A DNA stretch of 17,288 nucleotides from Nitrospira sp. (GCA_024998705.1 JACOEF010000161.1:1-17288); one strand, 5' to 3'. Numbered from the stretch's first letter, positions 6,539 through 14,953 are shown. Translations and numbers: made by a program. Notes: generated by a model not told the origin, from the sequence alone.

Positions 6539-9500
6539 ATGAACCACCTGCTGACATTTTCGCTCCGCTATCGATTCTTTACCCTGGTGGCGATCGCCGT
6601 CGTCATAGCCACCGGTATCTGGTCCTTCGCGAACCTCACGATCGACGCCGTCCCCGACCTGACACCAGTGCAAGTCCAAGTTCTCACCCGCGCTCCGGCC
6701 TTGGGTCCGGTGGAAGTTGAACAGTTCGTGACATTCCCCATCGAGGCTTCGTTGAACGGCTTGCCTGCGTTGCGGGAGTTGCGTTCCGTTTCACGCTACG
6801 GACTCTCCGCCGTGACGGCCATCTTCGACGACCAGACCGACATCTACCGGGCGAGACAGTTCGTGACCGAACGGCTGGCTCAGGCCATGGAGCGCATCCC
6901 TGCGGAATATGGCCGGCCGGCCATGGGCCCCTTAACCACCGGACTGGGCGAAGTGTATCAGTTCACCGTCAAGGGCCCGGGCTACAGTCCCATGGCCCTC
7001 AGAACGCTGTTGCAGTGGGACATCGGCATGAAATTACGCGCCGTGCCCGGCGTGGTCGAGGTCAACATCTGGGGAGGCGAACCCCAACAGTTCCACGTCA
7101 TCGTAGATCCCTCGAAACTTCTCTCCTTTAAATTGACCATGAAGGAGGTCTTCGACGCACTGCAACGGAACAATGCCATCGCAGGCGGTGGGTACATCGA
7201 GCATCAGCGTGAGCAACTTCTCATTCGAGGGGAAGCGCTCGCCACGCAGGTGAGCGACCTGGCCCGGATCGTCGTCGCCCACGGATCGGGCGGGGTACCG
7301 GTCTACATTGCCGACGTGGCCGAGGTGAAGGAAGGTGCAGGGCTTCGGATCGGCGCAGCCACAGCCATGGGCGAAGGCGAGACAGTGATCGGGATGGTGC
7401 AGATGCTCGCGGGTGAAAACGCCCAACAGGTTGTGACTCGCGTCAAGGCGCGCGTGCAGGAAATCCGGGCGGCCCTGCCCCCCGGTATCACCATCGAACC
7501 CTACTACGATCGCACGATTTTTGTCTCCAAAGTCATGATAACCGTGCGCAACAACCTGATTGAAGGCGGCCTGCTCGTCATCGCCGTGCTGTTTCTTTTT
7601 CTCGGCGACCTGCGGGCCGGCCTGATCGTCGCCTCTGCCATTCCCCTGGCGATGCTGATCGCCTTCACCGGCATGATGCAGGCTGGACTCTCGGGCAATT
7701 TGATGAGCCTGGGAGCCATCGACTTCGGTTTGTTGGTCGACGGTTCCGTGGTCATGATCGACAACATCCTGCGTCGATTAGCGGACAAGCCGGTCCGGAA
7801 TCAGGAAGAGCGACTGGCGACCGTGCTGGACGCCGGACGGGAAGTCCTGCGACCCATGACCCTGGCCGTGAGCATCATTATTCTGTTGTATGTCCCTATC
7901 CTAGCCCTGACCGGGATCGAAGGCAAAATGTTCCGTCCGATGGCAGTCACCGTGATCATGGCCTTGGCCGGATCCCTGTTCCTCGCGGTCACCGTCACGC
8001 CGCTGCTGTCGTTCTGGTTTGTACGGGCCGGGAGCCACCAGGAAGAAACCCGAGTCATTCGTGTACTCAGAGGCCTCTATGCTCCTTGGGTCCGGAAAAC
8101 GGTCGCACGGCCGGTCTGGCCGGTGACGATTGCGGTGGGACTGTTCGTCATCAGCCTGGGGGCTGGAACCAGGCTCGGCGTCGAGTTTGTGCCACGACTG
8201 GAAGAAGGGGACCTCGCCGTGCAAGTGTGGCGCTTGCCCAGTATCTCGCTGACCGAATCGGTGGCCACCGCACTCGAGATCGAACGGGTTCTGCGCCGCT
8301 TTCCCGAAGTCACCCAAGTCGTCACCCGCACCGGCAGCCCCGAAGTGGCGACGGATGTGATGGGGGTCGAGATGTCGGACGTCTTCGTCATTCTCAAACC
8401 TCACCGGGACTGGATCACAGCCGACAACCGCAACGCACTGATCGAGGCCATGAAGCGGCGCATCGATGAACAGGTGCCCGGTGTCGGCATCGGCTTCACT
8501 CAACCGATCGAAATGCGGTTCAACGAGTTGATCGCCGGCGTGCGATCGGATCTGGCCGTCAAGATTTTCGGCTCCGACCTGGAGATCCTCAAGCAGCAGG
8601 CCGAACGCGCGGCGCGTGCGCTCCAAAACGTGCCGGGCGCGGCAGACGTCAAGGTCGAACAGGTTGCGGGGTTACCGCTGCTCCGTGTCATAGTCGATCG
8701 CGCAGAAATCGCCCGGTACGGGATCACCGCCGACGAAGTGCTCACGCTCATTCAATCGACCCGTGTGGGAACAGTCGTCGGCACCGTGGTGCAGGGCTCC
8801 CGTCGGTTTGACCTGGTCGTGCGATTGGCCGACCGAGTGTCGCAAGATCCGGCCTCGTTGGGCCGCCTGCTGATCCCGACCATGCATGGCGAACTGGTGC
8901 CACTCTCGCGCGTGACCAGCATCACCGTGGACTCAGGCCCGGCGCAGATCAGCCGGGAGCATGTCCAACGACGGATTGTGGTGGAGTGCAATATTCGAGG
9001 TCGGGATCTGGGCGGGTTTGTGGCTGAAGCCCAACAGGCCGTCTCCCGGGCAGTCACACTTCCCGTCGGCTACGAAGTGCGTTGGGGTGGACAGTTCGAA
9101 CACCTGCAGGAGGCGGCTCGCCGGTTGAGCATGCTCGTGCCGGTCACACTGTTGCTGATCCTCGGCATGTTGTCGGTCATCTTCGGCGAGATGCGGCCTG
9201 CGCTGCTGATTTTTCTCAATGTGCCGCTGGCGCTCTCGGGTGGCATTCTGGCGCTGTGGCTCCGGGGATTGCCGCTCAGCATCTCCGCCATCATCGGTTT
9301 TATCGCGCTCTTCGGAATTGCTGTGCTCAACGCCGTCGTGCTGGTGAGCCATATCCGCCAACTAGAAGCGGACGGCACCTCGACCGGCGAGGCGGTGGTG
9401 CAGGGGGCCATGGATCGACTCCGCCCAGTACTGATGACGGCCCTGGTGGCGAGCCTGGGATTTCTCCCCATGGCCTTGGCGACCAGCATGGGCGCGGAAG

Positions 9501-9661
9501 TCCAACGCCCCCTGGCGACTGTGGTGATCGGAGGCCTTCTGACATCGACTGCCCTGACATTGCTGGTCATTCCGGCCTTGTATCCCTACTTTGTGCGTGG
9601 CGAGACAATGGGGCCGCAGCCCGTTGCCGATAGGGCAGGAATAGCCGCGTCCAGCTCATAA
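6539..9661 (+). CDS. Heavy-metal efflux RND pump, CzcA/CusA (HME) family
   Basis: This is a 1040-aa inner-membrane proton/metal antiporter of normal family length with the 12-TM RND layout: TM1 at about 13-30, TM2-6 at about 335-500, TM7 near 530, and TM8-12 at about 865-1020. The TM4 signature reads DFGLLVDGSVVMIDN (residues 395-409). D395 and D401 align by a constant offset of 7 with CzcA D402 and D408, while the third acidic residue (CzcA E415) is D408 here. The cleft region resembles CzcA (SPEVATDVMGVEMSDVFVIL), which favours divalent metals (Co/Zn/Cd/Ni) over Cu/Ag. That substrate call is inference and not firm. It is the last gene of the 3445-9661 operon; the ribosome-binding site is weak, so coupling to the upstream gene is likely. 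The last residues are low-complexity. Confidence 0.93.
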   Translation: MNHLLTFSLRYRFFTLVAIAVVIATGIWSFANLTIDAVPDLTPVQVQVLTRAPALGPVEVEQFVTFPIEASLNGLPALRELRSVSRYGLSAVTAIFDDQTDIYRARQFVTERLAQAMERIPAEYGRPAMGPLTTGLGEVYQFTVKGPGYSPMALRTLLQWDIGMKLRAVPGVVEVNIWGGEPQQFHVIVDPSKLLSFKLTMKEVFDALQRNNAIAGGGYIEHQREQLLIRGEALATQVSDLARIVVAHGSGGVPVYIADVAEVKEGAGLRIGAATAMGEGETVIGMVQMLAGENAQQVVTRVKARVQEIRAALPPGITIEPYYDRTIFVSKVMITVRNNLIEGGLLVIAVLFLFLGDLRAGLIVASAIPLAMLIAFTGMMQAGLSGNLMSLGAIDFGLLVDGSVVMIDNILRRLADKPVRNQEERLATVLDAGREVLRPMTLAVSIIILLYVPILALTGIEGKMFRPMAVTVIMALAGSLFLAVTVTPLLSFWFVRAGSHQEETRVIRVLRGLYAPWVRKTVARPVWPVTIAVGLFVISLGAGTRLGVEFVPRLEEGDLAVQVWRLPSISLTESVATALEIERVLRRFPEVTQVVTRTGSPEVATDVMGVEMSDVFVILKPHRDWITADNRNALIEAMKRRIDEQVPGVGIGFTQPIEMRFNELIAGVRSDLAVKIFGSDLEILKQQAERAARALQNVPGAADVKVEQVAGLPLLRVIVDRAEIARYGITADEVLTLIQSTRVGTVVGTVVQGSRRFDLVVRLADRVSQDPASLGRLLIPTMHGELVPLSRVTSITVDSGPAQISREHVQRRIVVECNIRGRDLGGFVAEAQQAVSRAVTLPVGYEVRWGGQFEHLQEAARRLSMLVPVTLLLILGMLSVIFGEMRPALLIFLNVPLALSGGILALWLRGLPLSISAIIGFIALFGIAVLNAVVLVSHIRQLEADGTSTGEAVVQGAMDRLRPVLMTALVASLGFLPMALATSMGAEVQRPLATVVIGGLLTSTALTLLVIPALYPYFVRGETMGPQPVADRAGIAASSS

Positions 9662-9848
9662 CCTCCTGGCCGATCACGGTGAACCCAGACGAGATCGAAT
9701 CAACGGCAGGCAGTTTCAGGCTCTTTTCTGGACAGACCTTCGTCAGCGCGGTAAGCTTTCACTACGAGTTGAACTGTCTGCAACCGAGCCCGAACACTGC
9801 GATTTCCCCCACTACACGCAGAACCGGCGCCCATGCTGAGGAGTAGTT

Positions 9849-10214
9849 ATGGCGACCATCATGGTGATCGACGACGAACCATCCATCCGTGGTCTCCTGC
9901 GAGAGGTGTTGGAGCGGTCAGGACATAAGGTCGTCGAAGCAAAGGACGGGCGGGAAGCATTGGACCTCTATCAGAAACACAAGGCCGACCTGCTCATCAT
10001 GGACCTGCTGATGCCGGAGGTCGATGGCCTGGAAGCCACCTTGCAGCTGACCCGCGAATACATGGACACGAGAATCATCGCCATGACCGGCGCCCAAGGT
10101 GATCGAAACTTCCTGGATATTGCGAAACTCTTCGGTGCCCACCGCACGTTCGCAAAGCCCTTCGACCTCAAAGAGATGCTCAACGCCGTAGAAGAGGAAC
10201 TGGCCCAGAAATAA
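9849..10214 (+). CDS. Stand-alone CheY-like response regulator receiver
   Basis: This 121-aa protein consists of a single REC domain with no output domain. All key residues are present: acidic pair D8/D9 (MVIDDEPSI), phospho-acceptor D52 (IMDLLMPEVDG), switch T80 (AMTGAQ) and K103 (FAKPF). GAGGAG lies 5 nt before the ATG. It probably acts as a phosphoryl relay or protein-binding switch. No partner kinase is adjacent; the hybrid kinase at the right edge is over 5 kb away and on the other strand, so a link cannot be claimed. The 187 bp between the RND gene and this gene show no clear terminator. Confidence 0.93.
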   Translation: MATIMVIDDEPSIRGLLREVLERSGHKVVEAKDGREALDLYQKHKADLLIMDLLMPEVDGLEATLQLTREYMDTRIIAMTGAQGDRNFLDIAKLFGAHRTFAKPFDLKEMLNAVEEELAQK

Positions 10215-10339
10215 CCCGCGCCTCCGTCCACCCCCTGGCCTTCCTCCGAAAACCGTTTACGAAAGAAAATCTGCTGGAAACCTCACCGCCGCTTCTGCAA
10301 GAATCGAACGGTGCAACGGACAGCCGCAGCCAAACACCC

Positions 10340-10786
10340 GTGTTGCTAACCCCTACTCGCGCAGGACGTCTCTGGTGTGCCTGGAGCCTGCTGATCGTGC
10401 TCGTAGGCATCCTCCCGCTGCATAACTTTGTCGGCCATGCGCATTGGCAGTACATCCGCTGGGTACCGACACCGGACCAGTTGAGTTCACCGGCCATCCT
10501 GTTGGATCTCGGCATCGACGCCGTGGCCAACATCCTTCTCTTCCTCCCGTTCGGCCTGCTCTATACCCTGCGCGGATTGGGTGGGAAATCCTTCTCGCCC
10601 GCCCTTCTGATGCTCATGGCCTTCACCCTCTCATTCGGCATCGAGTACTACCAGGTCTACTGCCACAATCGCAGCACGTCGCTGCTTGACCTGCTGGATA
10701 ACGTCCTCGGCGCGTACATCGGGATGAGACTGGGAGAGATGTATCTTAGAAAGAAGTCGGCGGAAGTGATGGAACCCGCGACCTAA
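10340..10786 (+). CDS. VanZ-family membrane protein
   Basis: This is a 148-aa protein with four likely membrane segments (about residues 14-30, 58-77, 84-101 and 118-131). It has VanZ-like motifs: DAVANILLFLPFGLLYTL, then SFGIEYYQVYCHNRSTSLLD and DNVLGAYIG, including the conserved N, E and D residues of the family. VanZ-like proteins are widespread and poorly understood; the founding member gives low-level teicoplanin resistance. Only the family call is supported. The frame opens with GTG at 10340 (TTG follows at once). No good Shine-Dalgarno sequence is visible, so the start is uncertain. It lies 125 bp after the receiver gene and converges with the lipoprotein gene. Confidence 0.8.
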   Translation: MLLTPTRAGRLWCAWSLLIVLVGILPLHNFVGHAHWQYIRWVPTPDQLSSPAILLDLGIDAVANILLFLPFGLLYTLRGLGGKSFSPALLMLMAFTLSFGIEYYQVYCHNRSTSLLDLLDNVLGAYIGMRLGEMYLRKKSAEVMEPAT

Positions 10787-10816
10787 CAGGCTGGGAATAC
10801 TCGATGGTTACGCAAT

Positions 10817-10841
10817 ACGGTACGATCACCCCCTGTACCGT
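10817..10841. repeat. Small inverted repeat after the VanZ gene
   Basis: ACGGTAC (10817-10823) and GTACCGT (10835-10841) form a perfect 7-bp stem with an 11-nt loop, 31 bp after the VanZ stop. No T-tract follows on either strand, so it is not a canonical intrinsic terminator. It could still act as a weak or Rho-assisted stop or protect a transcript end. Confidence 0.4.
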
Positions 10842-10860
10842 GCAGGTATAACGATCGCGC

Positions 10861-10977
10861 AAAAAGGCCGTCCGACAAGGCCGCAGCAAGATACGCGAGC
10901 GAGGAGTCATGAGCGTCGCGCGTGCGAACGTCGGTGAGGCGGCAGTGTCTTGCGAAAACGCCGCTGGCGGACTTCTT
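10861..10977. repeat. Imperfect palindromic intergenic repeat (Nitrospira-type element, probable)
   Basis: This 117-bp GC-rich block lies between the convergent VanZ and lipoprotein genes. Its ends are imperfect inverted repeats: AAAAAGGCCGTCCG at the left matches AAGAAGTCCGCCAG, the reverse complement of the right end, at 10 of 14 positions. The interior also contains self-complementary GCGAGCG/CGTCGC stretches. The ends and the internal GGCCGCAGC and AACGCCGCTGGCGGACTT segments resemble a dispersed palindromic intergenic repeat I remember from Nitrospira genomes. That resemblance is from memory, not a search. In this position it may fold in RNA and serve both genes as a bidirectional transcript end. 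Confidence 0.5.
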
Positions 10978-10991
10978 CCGTCCCGCTCAGC

Positions 10992-11408
10992 CTACTGCCA
11001 TCCGGTCGGATCATATCCACGCTCGCGCAAACAACGATCCACGTAGTTTGTAAACGCCCCGCTCGGCGGTGATCTCTTGAACAAGCCACGCAGCAACCCG
11101 GCCGTTGCGCCACTGGCTGCGCCGACCATGGCCCCTCTCCCCGCATGTCCCAGAATCGCCCCGCCCACTGCACCGGCGGCCGAGCCGATCGCCCCGCCGG
11201 CCACGGTGCCGGTTGCAACCTGGGGGGTCTTCCCTTCGCGGGGAGAGGCCCCGGCTTGCTCGGCCAAGGTCATGCAGTCTTTGATATCCGATTCCGCCGC
11301 GTCGGCGCCGACTTGTCGATAGTGATCGTTCGGATAGAGAATCGGTTTAGGCCCCGCACAACCGGCAAGAAGCAGACATCCGGCGCAGATGAGGATCGTT
11401 GGCTTCAT
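10992..11408 (-). CDS. Glycine-zipper lipoprotein
   Basis: This is a 138-aa lipoprotein. The signal sequence MKPTILICAGCLLLAGC ends in lipobox LAGC, with lipidation expected at Cys17. Residues about 66-108 are a glycine zipper (GTVAGGAIGSAAGAVGGAIL onwards), a membrane-associating segment with GxxxG spacing. The C-terminus RCLRERGYDPTGWQ is a tail common to such proteins. Cys45 and Cys130 could form a disulphide. Family members are envelope proteins of mostly unknown function. It ends the five-gene minus-strand run, 85 bp after the gene at 11494-12351. The ribosome-binding site is weak. Confidence 0.85.
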   Translation of the reverse strand: MKPTILICAGCLLLAGCAGPKPILYPNDHYRQVGADAAESDIKDCMTLAEQAGASPREGKTPQVATGTVAGGAIGSAAGAVGGAILGHAGRGAMVGAASGATAGLLRGLFKRSPPSGAFTNYVDRCLRERGYDPTGWQ

Positions 11409-11493
11409 GGCTGACAGGTTTTCTTTCCTACACGAACCACGGCGGACAAGGTTGACCGGCCGGATCAGCGGAATCCTGATATCTGGTGGAGGA

Positions 11494-12351
11494 TTAGATC
11501 CGTCCCCCCAAATCCTTCCGTTGCAACGTTCGCATCATCACCGAATCGTTATAGGCCACTTCGCTCAGGGCATCCAGGATATGCAGCCCTTTGCTCGCCG
11601 CCAATTCCTTGGCCTTGGTGTAATTCTTCGCGCTGAAGCGGGCGACTGCCGGCTGACCGTTCACAATCTGACAGGCCAGCACTTCTCCACCGGCCAGGTC
11701 CATCGTCCCCCCCTCCTCTACGAGCTTCTTCGCCTGCGGCACCGTAATCTGGTGCAACTGCGCAAACTCTTCTAACCCGCCCGTCTCCACGAGACGCCCG
11801 TCGGGCATAATGCAGAGCCGCTTAAAATGAGGCGACCAGTCTTTGCGGAAGTCGATGAACTTGATGTCGCCGCCCTTCGCGACCGCACGATCAAGGGTCC
11901 GGTAATCGAGTCCGAGATTCTTTTTCGCCAGCTTGGTTTTTAATTCCTCCGGGAGCGTCCGATACAACACTTCCGTCGCCGCTTCGACCAACGGCACGGC
12001 GCGAGACCGGGCCAATTGCTCCGCCTCGGCGAACTGCATCAGGTCGAGTACCCAGGTCTGTTTCGGCGTGGCGCCGGTGGCATCGATCCGACAGGCAAAG
12101 AGGCCACGGGTCAGCAATCCACCGACTTGCGGATACACATACACACCGCCCTCCGTGAGCAGCTGCGTCATCTGCACCAACGGCACGTCGTAACTTTCGG
12201 CCAGAATCTTCGCATGCGCTGCCAGATCTTCCGGCAGCGTCGTGGCGCAGGCCGTCACATTCCCCGGCGCATCGACCTCCGAATAGTCTTCGATCACGTT
12301 GTACAAAATCAGCGGCTTCGGCTTCTCGATCTTCTTCTTGATCTTAAACAT
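11494..12351 (-). CDS. Unrecognised cytoplasmic protein with internally duplicated module
   Basis: This is a 285-aa protein I do not recognise. It has no signal peptide or membrane segment; the N-terminus is Lys-rich (MFKIKKKIEKPKP). The sequence contains a repeat. Residues 83-130 (GLFACRIDATG, then FAEAEQLARSRAVPLVEAATEVLY) align with 223-267 (EVLACQIVNG, then YTKAKELAASKGLHILDALSEVAY). Each copy is preceded by an EGG-containing segment (67-69 and 212-215) and by a helix with VPLVQMTQLL or VPQAKKLVEE. Two copies of a beta-hairpin plus helix module of about 75-85 residues therefore flank a linker of about 60 residues (131-192). The ATG is preceded by GAGG at suboptimal distance. It lies 59 bp after the SagB-type gene and is probably co-transcribed. 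The function is unknown. Confidence 0.8.
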   Translation of the reverse strand: MFKIKKKIEKPKPLILYNVIEDYSEVDAPGNVTACATTLPEDLAAHAKILAESYDVPLVQMTQLLTEGGVYVYPQVGGLLTRGLFACRIDATGATPKQTWVLDLMQFAEAEQLARSRAVPLVEAATEVLYRTLPEELKTKLAKKNLGLDYRTLDRAVAKGGDIKFIDFRKDWSPHFKRLCIMPDGRLVETGGLEEFAQLHQITVPQAKKLVEEGGTMDLAGGEVLACQIVNGQPAVARFSAKNYTKAKELAASKGLHILDALSEVAYNDSVMMRTLQRKDLGGRI

Positions 12352-12356
12352 AATGA

Positions 12357-12392
12357 GCTCGTTCCTCGTCTCTCGTCGTTCGTCTCTCGTTC
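12357..12392. repeat. Short purine/pyrimidine repeat upstream of the duplicated-module gene
   Basis: CGTCTCTCGT occurs at 12367-12376 and again at 12381-12390 (14-bp period). Related CTCGTTC units lie at both ends. On the minus, coding, strand this reads as a purine-rich GAACGAGAGACG-like run in the leader of the 285-aa protein, and it includes its presumptive ribosome-binding GAGG. Confidence 0.5.
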
Positions 12393-12410
12393 AAAGCAGG
12401 TCCTGCACAA

Positions 12411-14177
12411 TCACTCATGCTGGAGGTGATGATAGGGAGGGAGCGTCATGAGCCGCTGGTCGTCCACCGGTCCGCCGATCGTAAAATGATACAGCGATTG
12501 GAAGGACAGATCCTTGATGCCGACGATCTCATGCACCGGGTCGTCGAAAAAGCACCCGATCCCCGTGCCCCGCACCCCCGCCGCCTCCGCTTCCAAATAG
12601 AGCACCTGCCCGAGCAGCCCCGTTTCCCAGAACAGGCGTGGATACCACCATGCCCCGCCCTGCCGCAAGCGGCCGTCGAACTCCGCCAGCATCCCGAGCG
12701 AACAGGCACTGTCTCCGGCAATCCCCTGTTGACAACTGACTTGCGCCGCCAGGCGTTGCGCATTGCCCTGCAACAGCCAGAATAGAGGGAGATGTTCCGG
12801 ACAACCTGGCGCCGGCGTCCATTCCAATTCAGGATTCATCGACTGCCGCAACAACGGCAGTTTCTCCGGGTCACGCGCCAAGATATACAGCCCGGCCTCC
12901 ACCCCTTCGACGCGATGCACAAACAGCATGAGATGAATCGCCGGATCCCAGGGCAGGGCATCCCACGGCATAGGCCGCCGCAATTGCGGCCGCTCCGCAC
13001 GAGGCATCACACGCTGCAGGATATGAAAGAACGTGGCGACTGAAATGGCGGTGCGGGCATCGAATGAGACGGCGCTGCGGCGCTGCCTGATGATCGCCGC
13101 TGCGACAGTCGTGGTTTCTGAAGCAGGATGCGTCTCGGCCGGGACAGTGGAGATACCGACAAGCGGTACGAACGGGTGCTCCACGCTGGTCTTCCAGGAG
13201 GCTTCAGCTACCTGGTCGATGACGTCCCAATGCACGCCATGTTCGCGACTCAGCTCATTGGCCTTTCCATGCCACGGCCCCACAGCCACATCGGAGACGG
13301 CCGCCTCATCCAAAAACAACGGCAGATCCTGCATGTCGCGAGCCGATCCCAACGAGGGATGAGCCTTGTCGGCACCCGGCCAGATCACCGCGAGACAATC
13401 GGGATGTTCAGGCTCCACGCCGCTGAAATCGTCTACGCGATGGGTTCCCAATACCTTCGCAATCTGATTCTGATCGACACCATCCAGCAGCGCCATCTTC
13501 CAACCGAGGGTCGCTGCCGCAAGCCGTGCCGACCCGATCGCGTGACCAACATCGTGGTTGCAGTAGCGAAACGCCCGCTCGCCATACTTCCAGGCTTCCC
13601 GCCAATGGACGGAGGTAAGACCGAACAGAACGGCGTCCGACGGGAACGGAGCCAGTAGGCGCGAGATGGCAGCCGGCGGAAAGTCAGCCCGCAACTCTAG
13701 CCCATGCTCTTTGGGCGCGTAATGATAGAGTCCGGGCTTCAGGTCGAGTCCGTTGAGCGGCGGCAGGAGGACGTAACCTTCCGTCGGATGGAGATTGCCG
13801 GACGAAGGGTTATTCCGCAACGCCCATTCCGACTCCCCGGCCTTCTTCCAGGCCGAAAGCCCGAGGGCCAGCTCGAAGAACCGTGAGAGGGCCCCATTCG
13901 TCAGCGGCTGCACAAGAACAGCCCCCGGTTCATAGATGGCCTGGTATGACGGCGAGCGGGGCTCGTCGTCCGGCTTCAGCAACGGCAACCAGACCAGCTC
14001 CGCTCCATCAAATCGTCGAAAGGGATTGGGCTGGTTCGCCCAGTCCAGATACCCCAACGACCGCGCATATCGATTGAAATGGTGTTTGGTGCGAATGTGA
14101 TAGGCGATCACACGATCGACCGGATCGGTTGAAACCGGCTCGGTCGGAATGGCGGAAGACGGCTGTTCAGGTGTCAT
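12411..14177 (-). CDS. SagB-type nitroreductase-family protein with two tandem domains
   Basis: This is a 588-aa protein of two SagB/ThcOx-type nitroreductase-fold halves. The first spans about 75-270, with NNPSSGNLHPTEGYVLLPP (122-140) and GERAFRYCNHDVGHAIGSAR (199-218), the usual SagB landmarks. The second spans about 355-570, with IRQRRS (363-368, the phosphate-binding type of motif), SLGMLAEFDGRL and GTGIGCFFDDPVHEIVG (537-553). SagB enzymes are FMN-dependent dehydrogenases that oxidise azolines to azoles in peptide natural products, but many relatives are uncharacterised oxidoreductases. No YcaO cyclodehydratase or precursor peptide is adjacent, so no azole pathway is claimed. It starts at an ATG with a poor ribosome-binding site, 48 bp after the VIT1-type gene. 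Confidence 0.85.
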   Translation of the reverse strand: MTPEQPSSAIPTEPVSTDPVDRVIAYHIRTKHHFNRYARSLGYLDWANQPNPFRRFDGAELVWLPLLKPDDEPRSPSYQAIYEPGAVLVQPLTNGALSRFFELALGLSAWKKAGESEWALRNNPSSGNLHPTEGYVLLPPLNGLDLKPGLYHYAPKEHGLELRADFPPAAISRLLAPFPSDAVLFGLTSVHWREAWKYGERAFRYCNHDVGHAIGSARLAAATLGWKMALLDGVDQNQIAKVLGTHRVDDFSGVEPEHPDCLAVIWPGADKAHPSLGSARDMQDLPLFLDEAAVSDVAVGPWHGKANELSREHGVHWDVIDQVAEASWKTSVEHPFVPLVGISTVPAETHPASETTTVAAAIIRQRRSAVSFDARTAISVATFFHILQRVMPRAERPQLRRPMPWDALPWDPAIHLMLFVHRVEGVEAGLYILARDPEKLPLLRQSMNPELEWTPAPGCPEHLPLFWLLQGNAQRLAAQVSCQQGIAGDSACSLGMLAEFDGRLRQGGAWWYPRLFWETGLLGQVLYLEAEAAGVRGTGIGCFFDDPVHEIVGIKDLSFQSLYHFTIGGPVDDQRLMTLPPYHHLQHE

Positions 14178-14225
14178 GGCGGCAGTCTAACGAGGCGACG
14201 TAAGGAAAGTAAACGCGTGGCCGCA

Positions 14226-14921
14226 TCAGCCAAGCAGCCGGGCGATGCCAAAGGCGGCCGCTGCGGCGAGGCCGCCGACCAATACGGTCTGGAACCCGCC
14301 GCGCCAAGGCGGCACGCCGGTATAGCCACTCTTCACGTAGCCGAACACAAACAAGGCCACGGGTGTCACCACGACAGACCACCAGAGCGCCGTGTGGATA
14401 TCGGCGAAAACCATATAGGGCAACAGCGGAAGAAGCCCCCCGACGATATAGGACAGCGCAATCGTCCAGGCGCTGATGCGCGCGCGTGTCGGATCCGGTT
14501 CATCCAACCCCAACTCAAACCGCATCATGAAATCCACCCACTGCTTCGGATTGGCCTGGAGTGTCTCGATCAACGGCGCAATCTGTTCATCACGCAAGCC
14601 ATAGCCGCGAAAAATCTCGGCCACCTCCTCGGCCTCCCGCTCAGGGATATGCTGCGTTTCCCGCAACTCCCGCAGACGTTCAGACGCATAATGGTCCAGA
14701 TCCGTCTTCGCTGCGAGATACCCTCCCAATCCCATGGCAATCGAGCCGGCCGCAATTTCGGCCAGGCCCGCCGTGACCACCAGGCCGGATGAACTCACCG
14801 CGCCGGACAAGCCGGCTGCCAATGCAAACGGCACCGTCAATCCGTCGGCCATGCCGATGACGATATCGCGAACGGTCGCCGTTGCGGTGAAATGTTTTTC
14901 AATGTGAGGAGTCACGGGCAT
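14226..14921 (-). CDS. VIT1/CCC1-family Fe2+/Mn2+ transporter
   Basis: This 231-aa integral membrane protein has five likely transmembrane segments. TM1 carries DIVIGMADGLTVPFALAAGL (19-38) with the conserved Asp26. TM2 carries AEIAAGSIAMGLGGYLAAK (54-72). The acidic cytoplasmic region (about 80-145) has REAEEVAEIF and MMRFELGLDEPD, matching the Glu-rich metal-binding domain of VIT1 proteins. TM3 (ISAWTIALSYIVGGLLPLLP) and two further segments follow. Family members move Fe2+ or Mn2+ out of the cytoplasm, into vacuoles in plants and yeast. In this bacterium an export or detoxification role is inferred. The gene lies 32 bp downstream of the small basic protein gene and probably shares its promoter. 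Confidence 0.9.
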   Translation of the reverse strand: MPVTPHIEKHFTATATVRDIVIGMADGLTVPFALAAGLSGAVSSSGLVVTAGLAEIAAGSIAMGLGGYLAAKTDLDHYASERLRELRETQHIPEREAEEVAEIFRGYGLRDEQIAPLIETLQANPKQWVDFMMRFELGLDEPDPTRARISAWTIALSYIVGGLLPLLPYMVFADIHTALWWSVVVTPVALFVFGYVKSGYTGVPPWRGGFQTVLVGGLAAAAAFGIARLLG

Positions 14922-14953
14922 GGGCGCACTCGTTTCCGGGAACGCATCATCGC

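Noticed and set aside
7901..8626. Minus-strand frame of 241 codons inside the RND pump gene
   Set aside because: It is the antisense shadow of a high-GC gene; the plus-strand frame has clear RND motifs across the same interval.
9662..9848. Terminator or promoter between the RND pump and receiver genes
   Set aside because: No stable stem with T-tract and no good -35/-10 pair could be found by eye.
10909..11043. Small plus-strand ORF starting ATG after GAGGAG
   Set aside because: It lies within the palindromic repeat and runs antisense into the lipoprotein gene; the apparent ribosome-binding site is part of the repeat.
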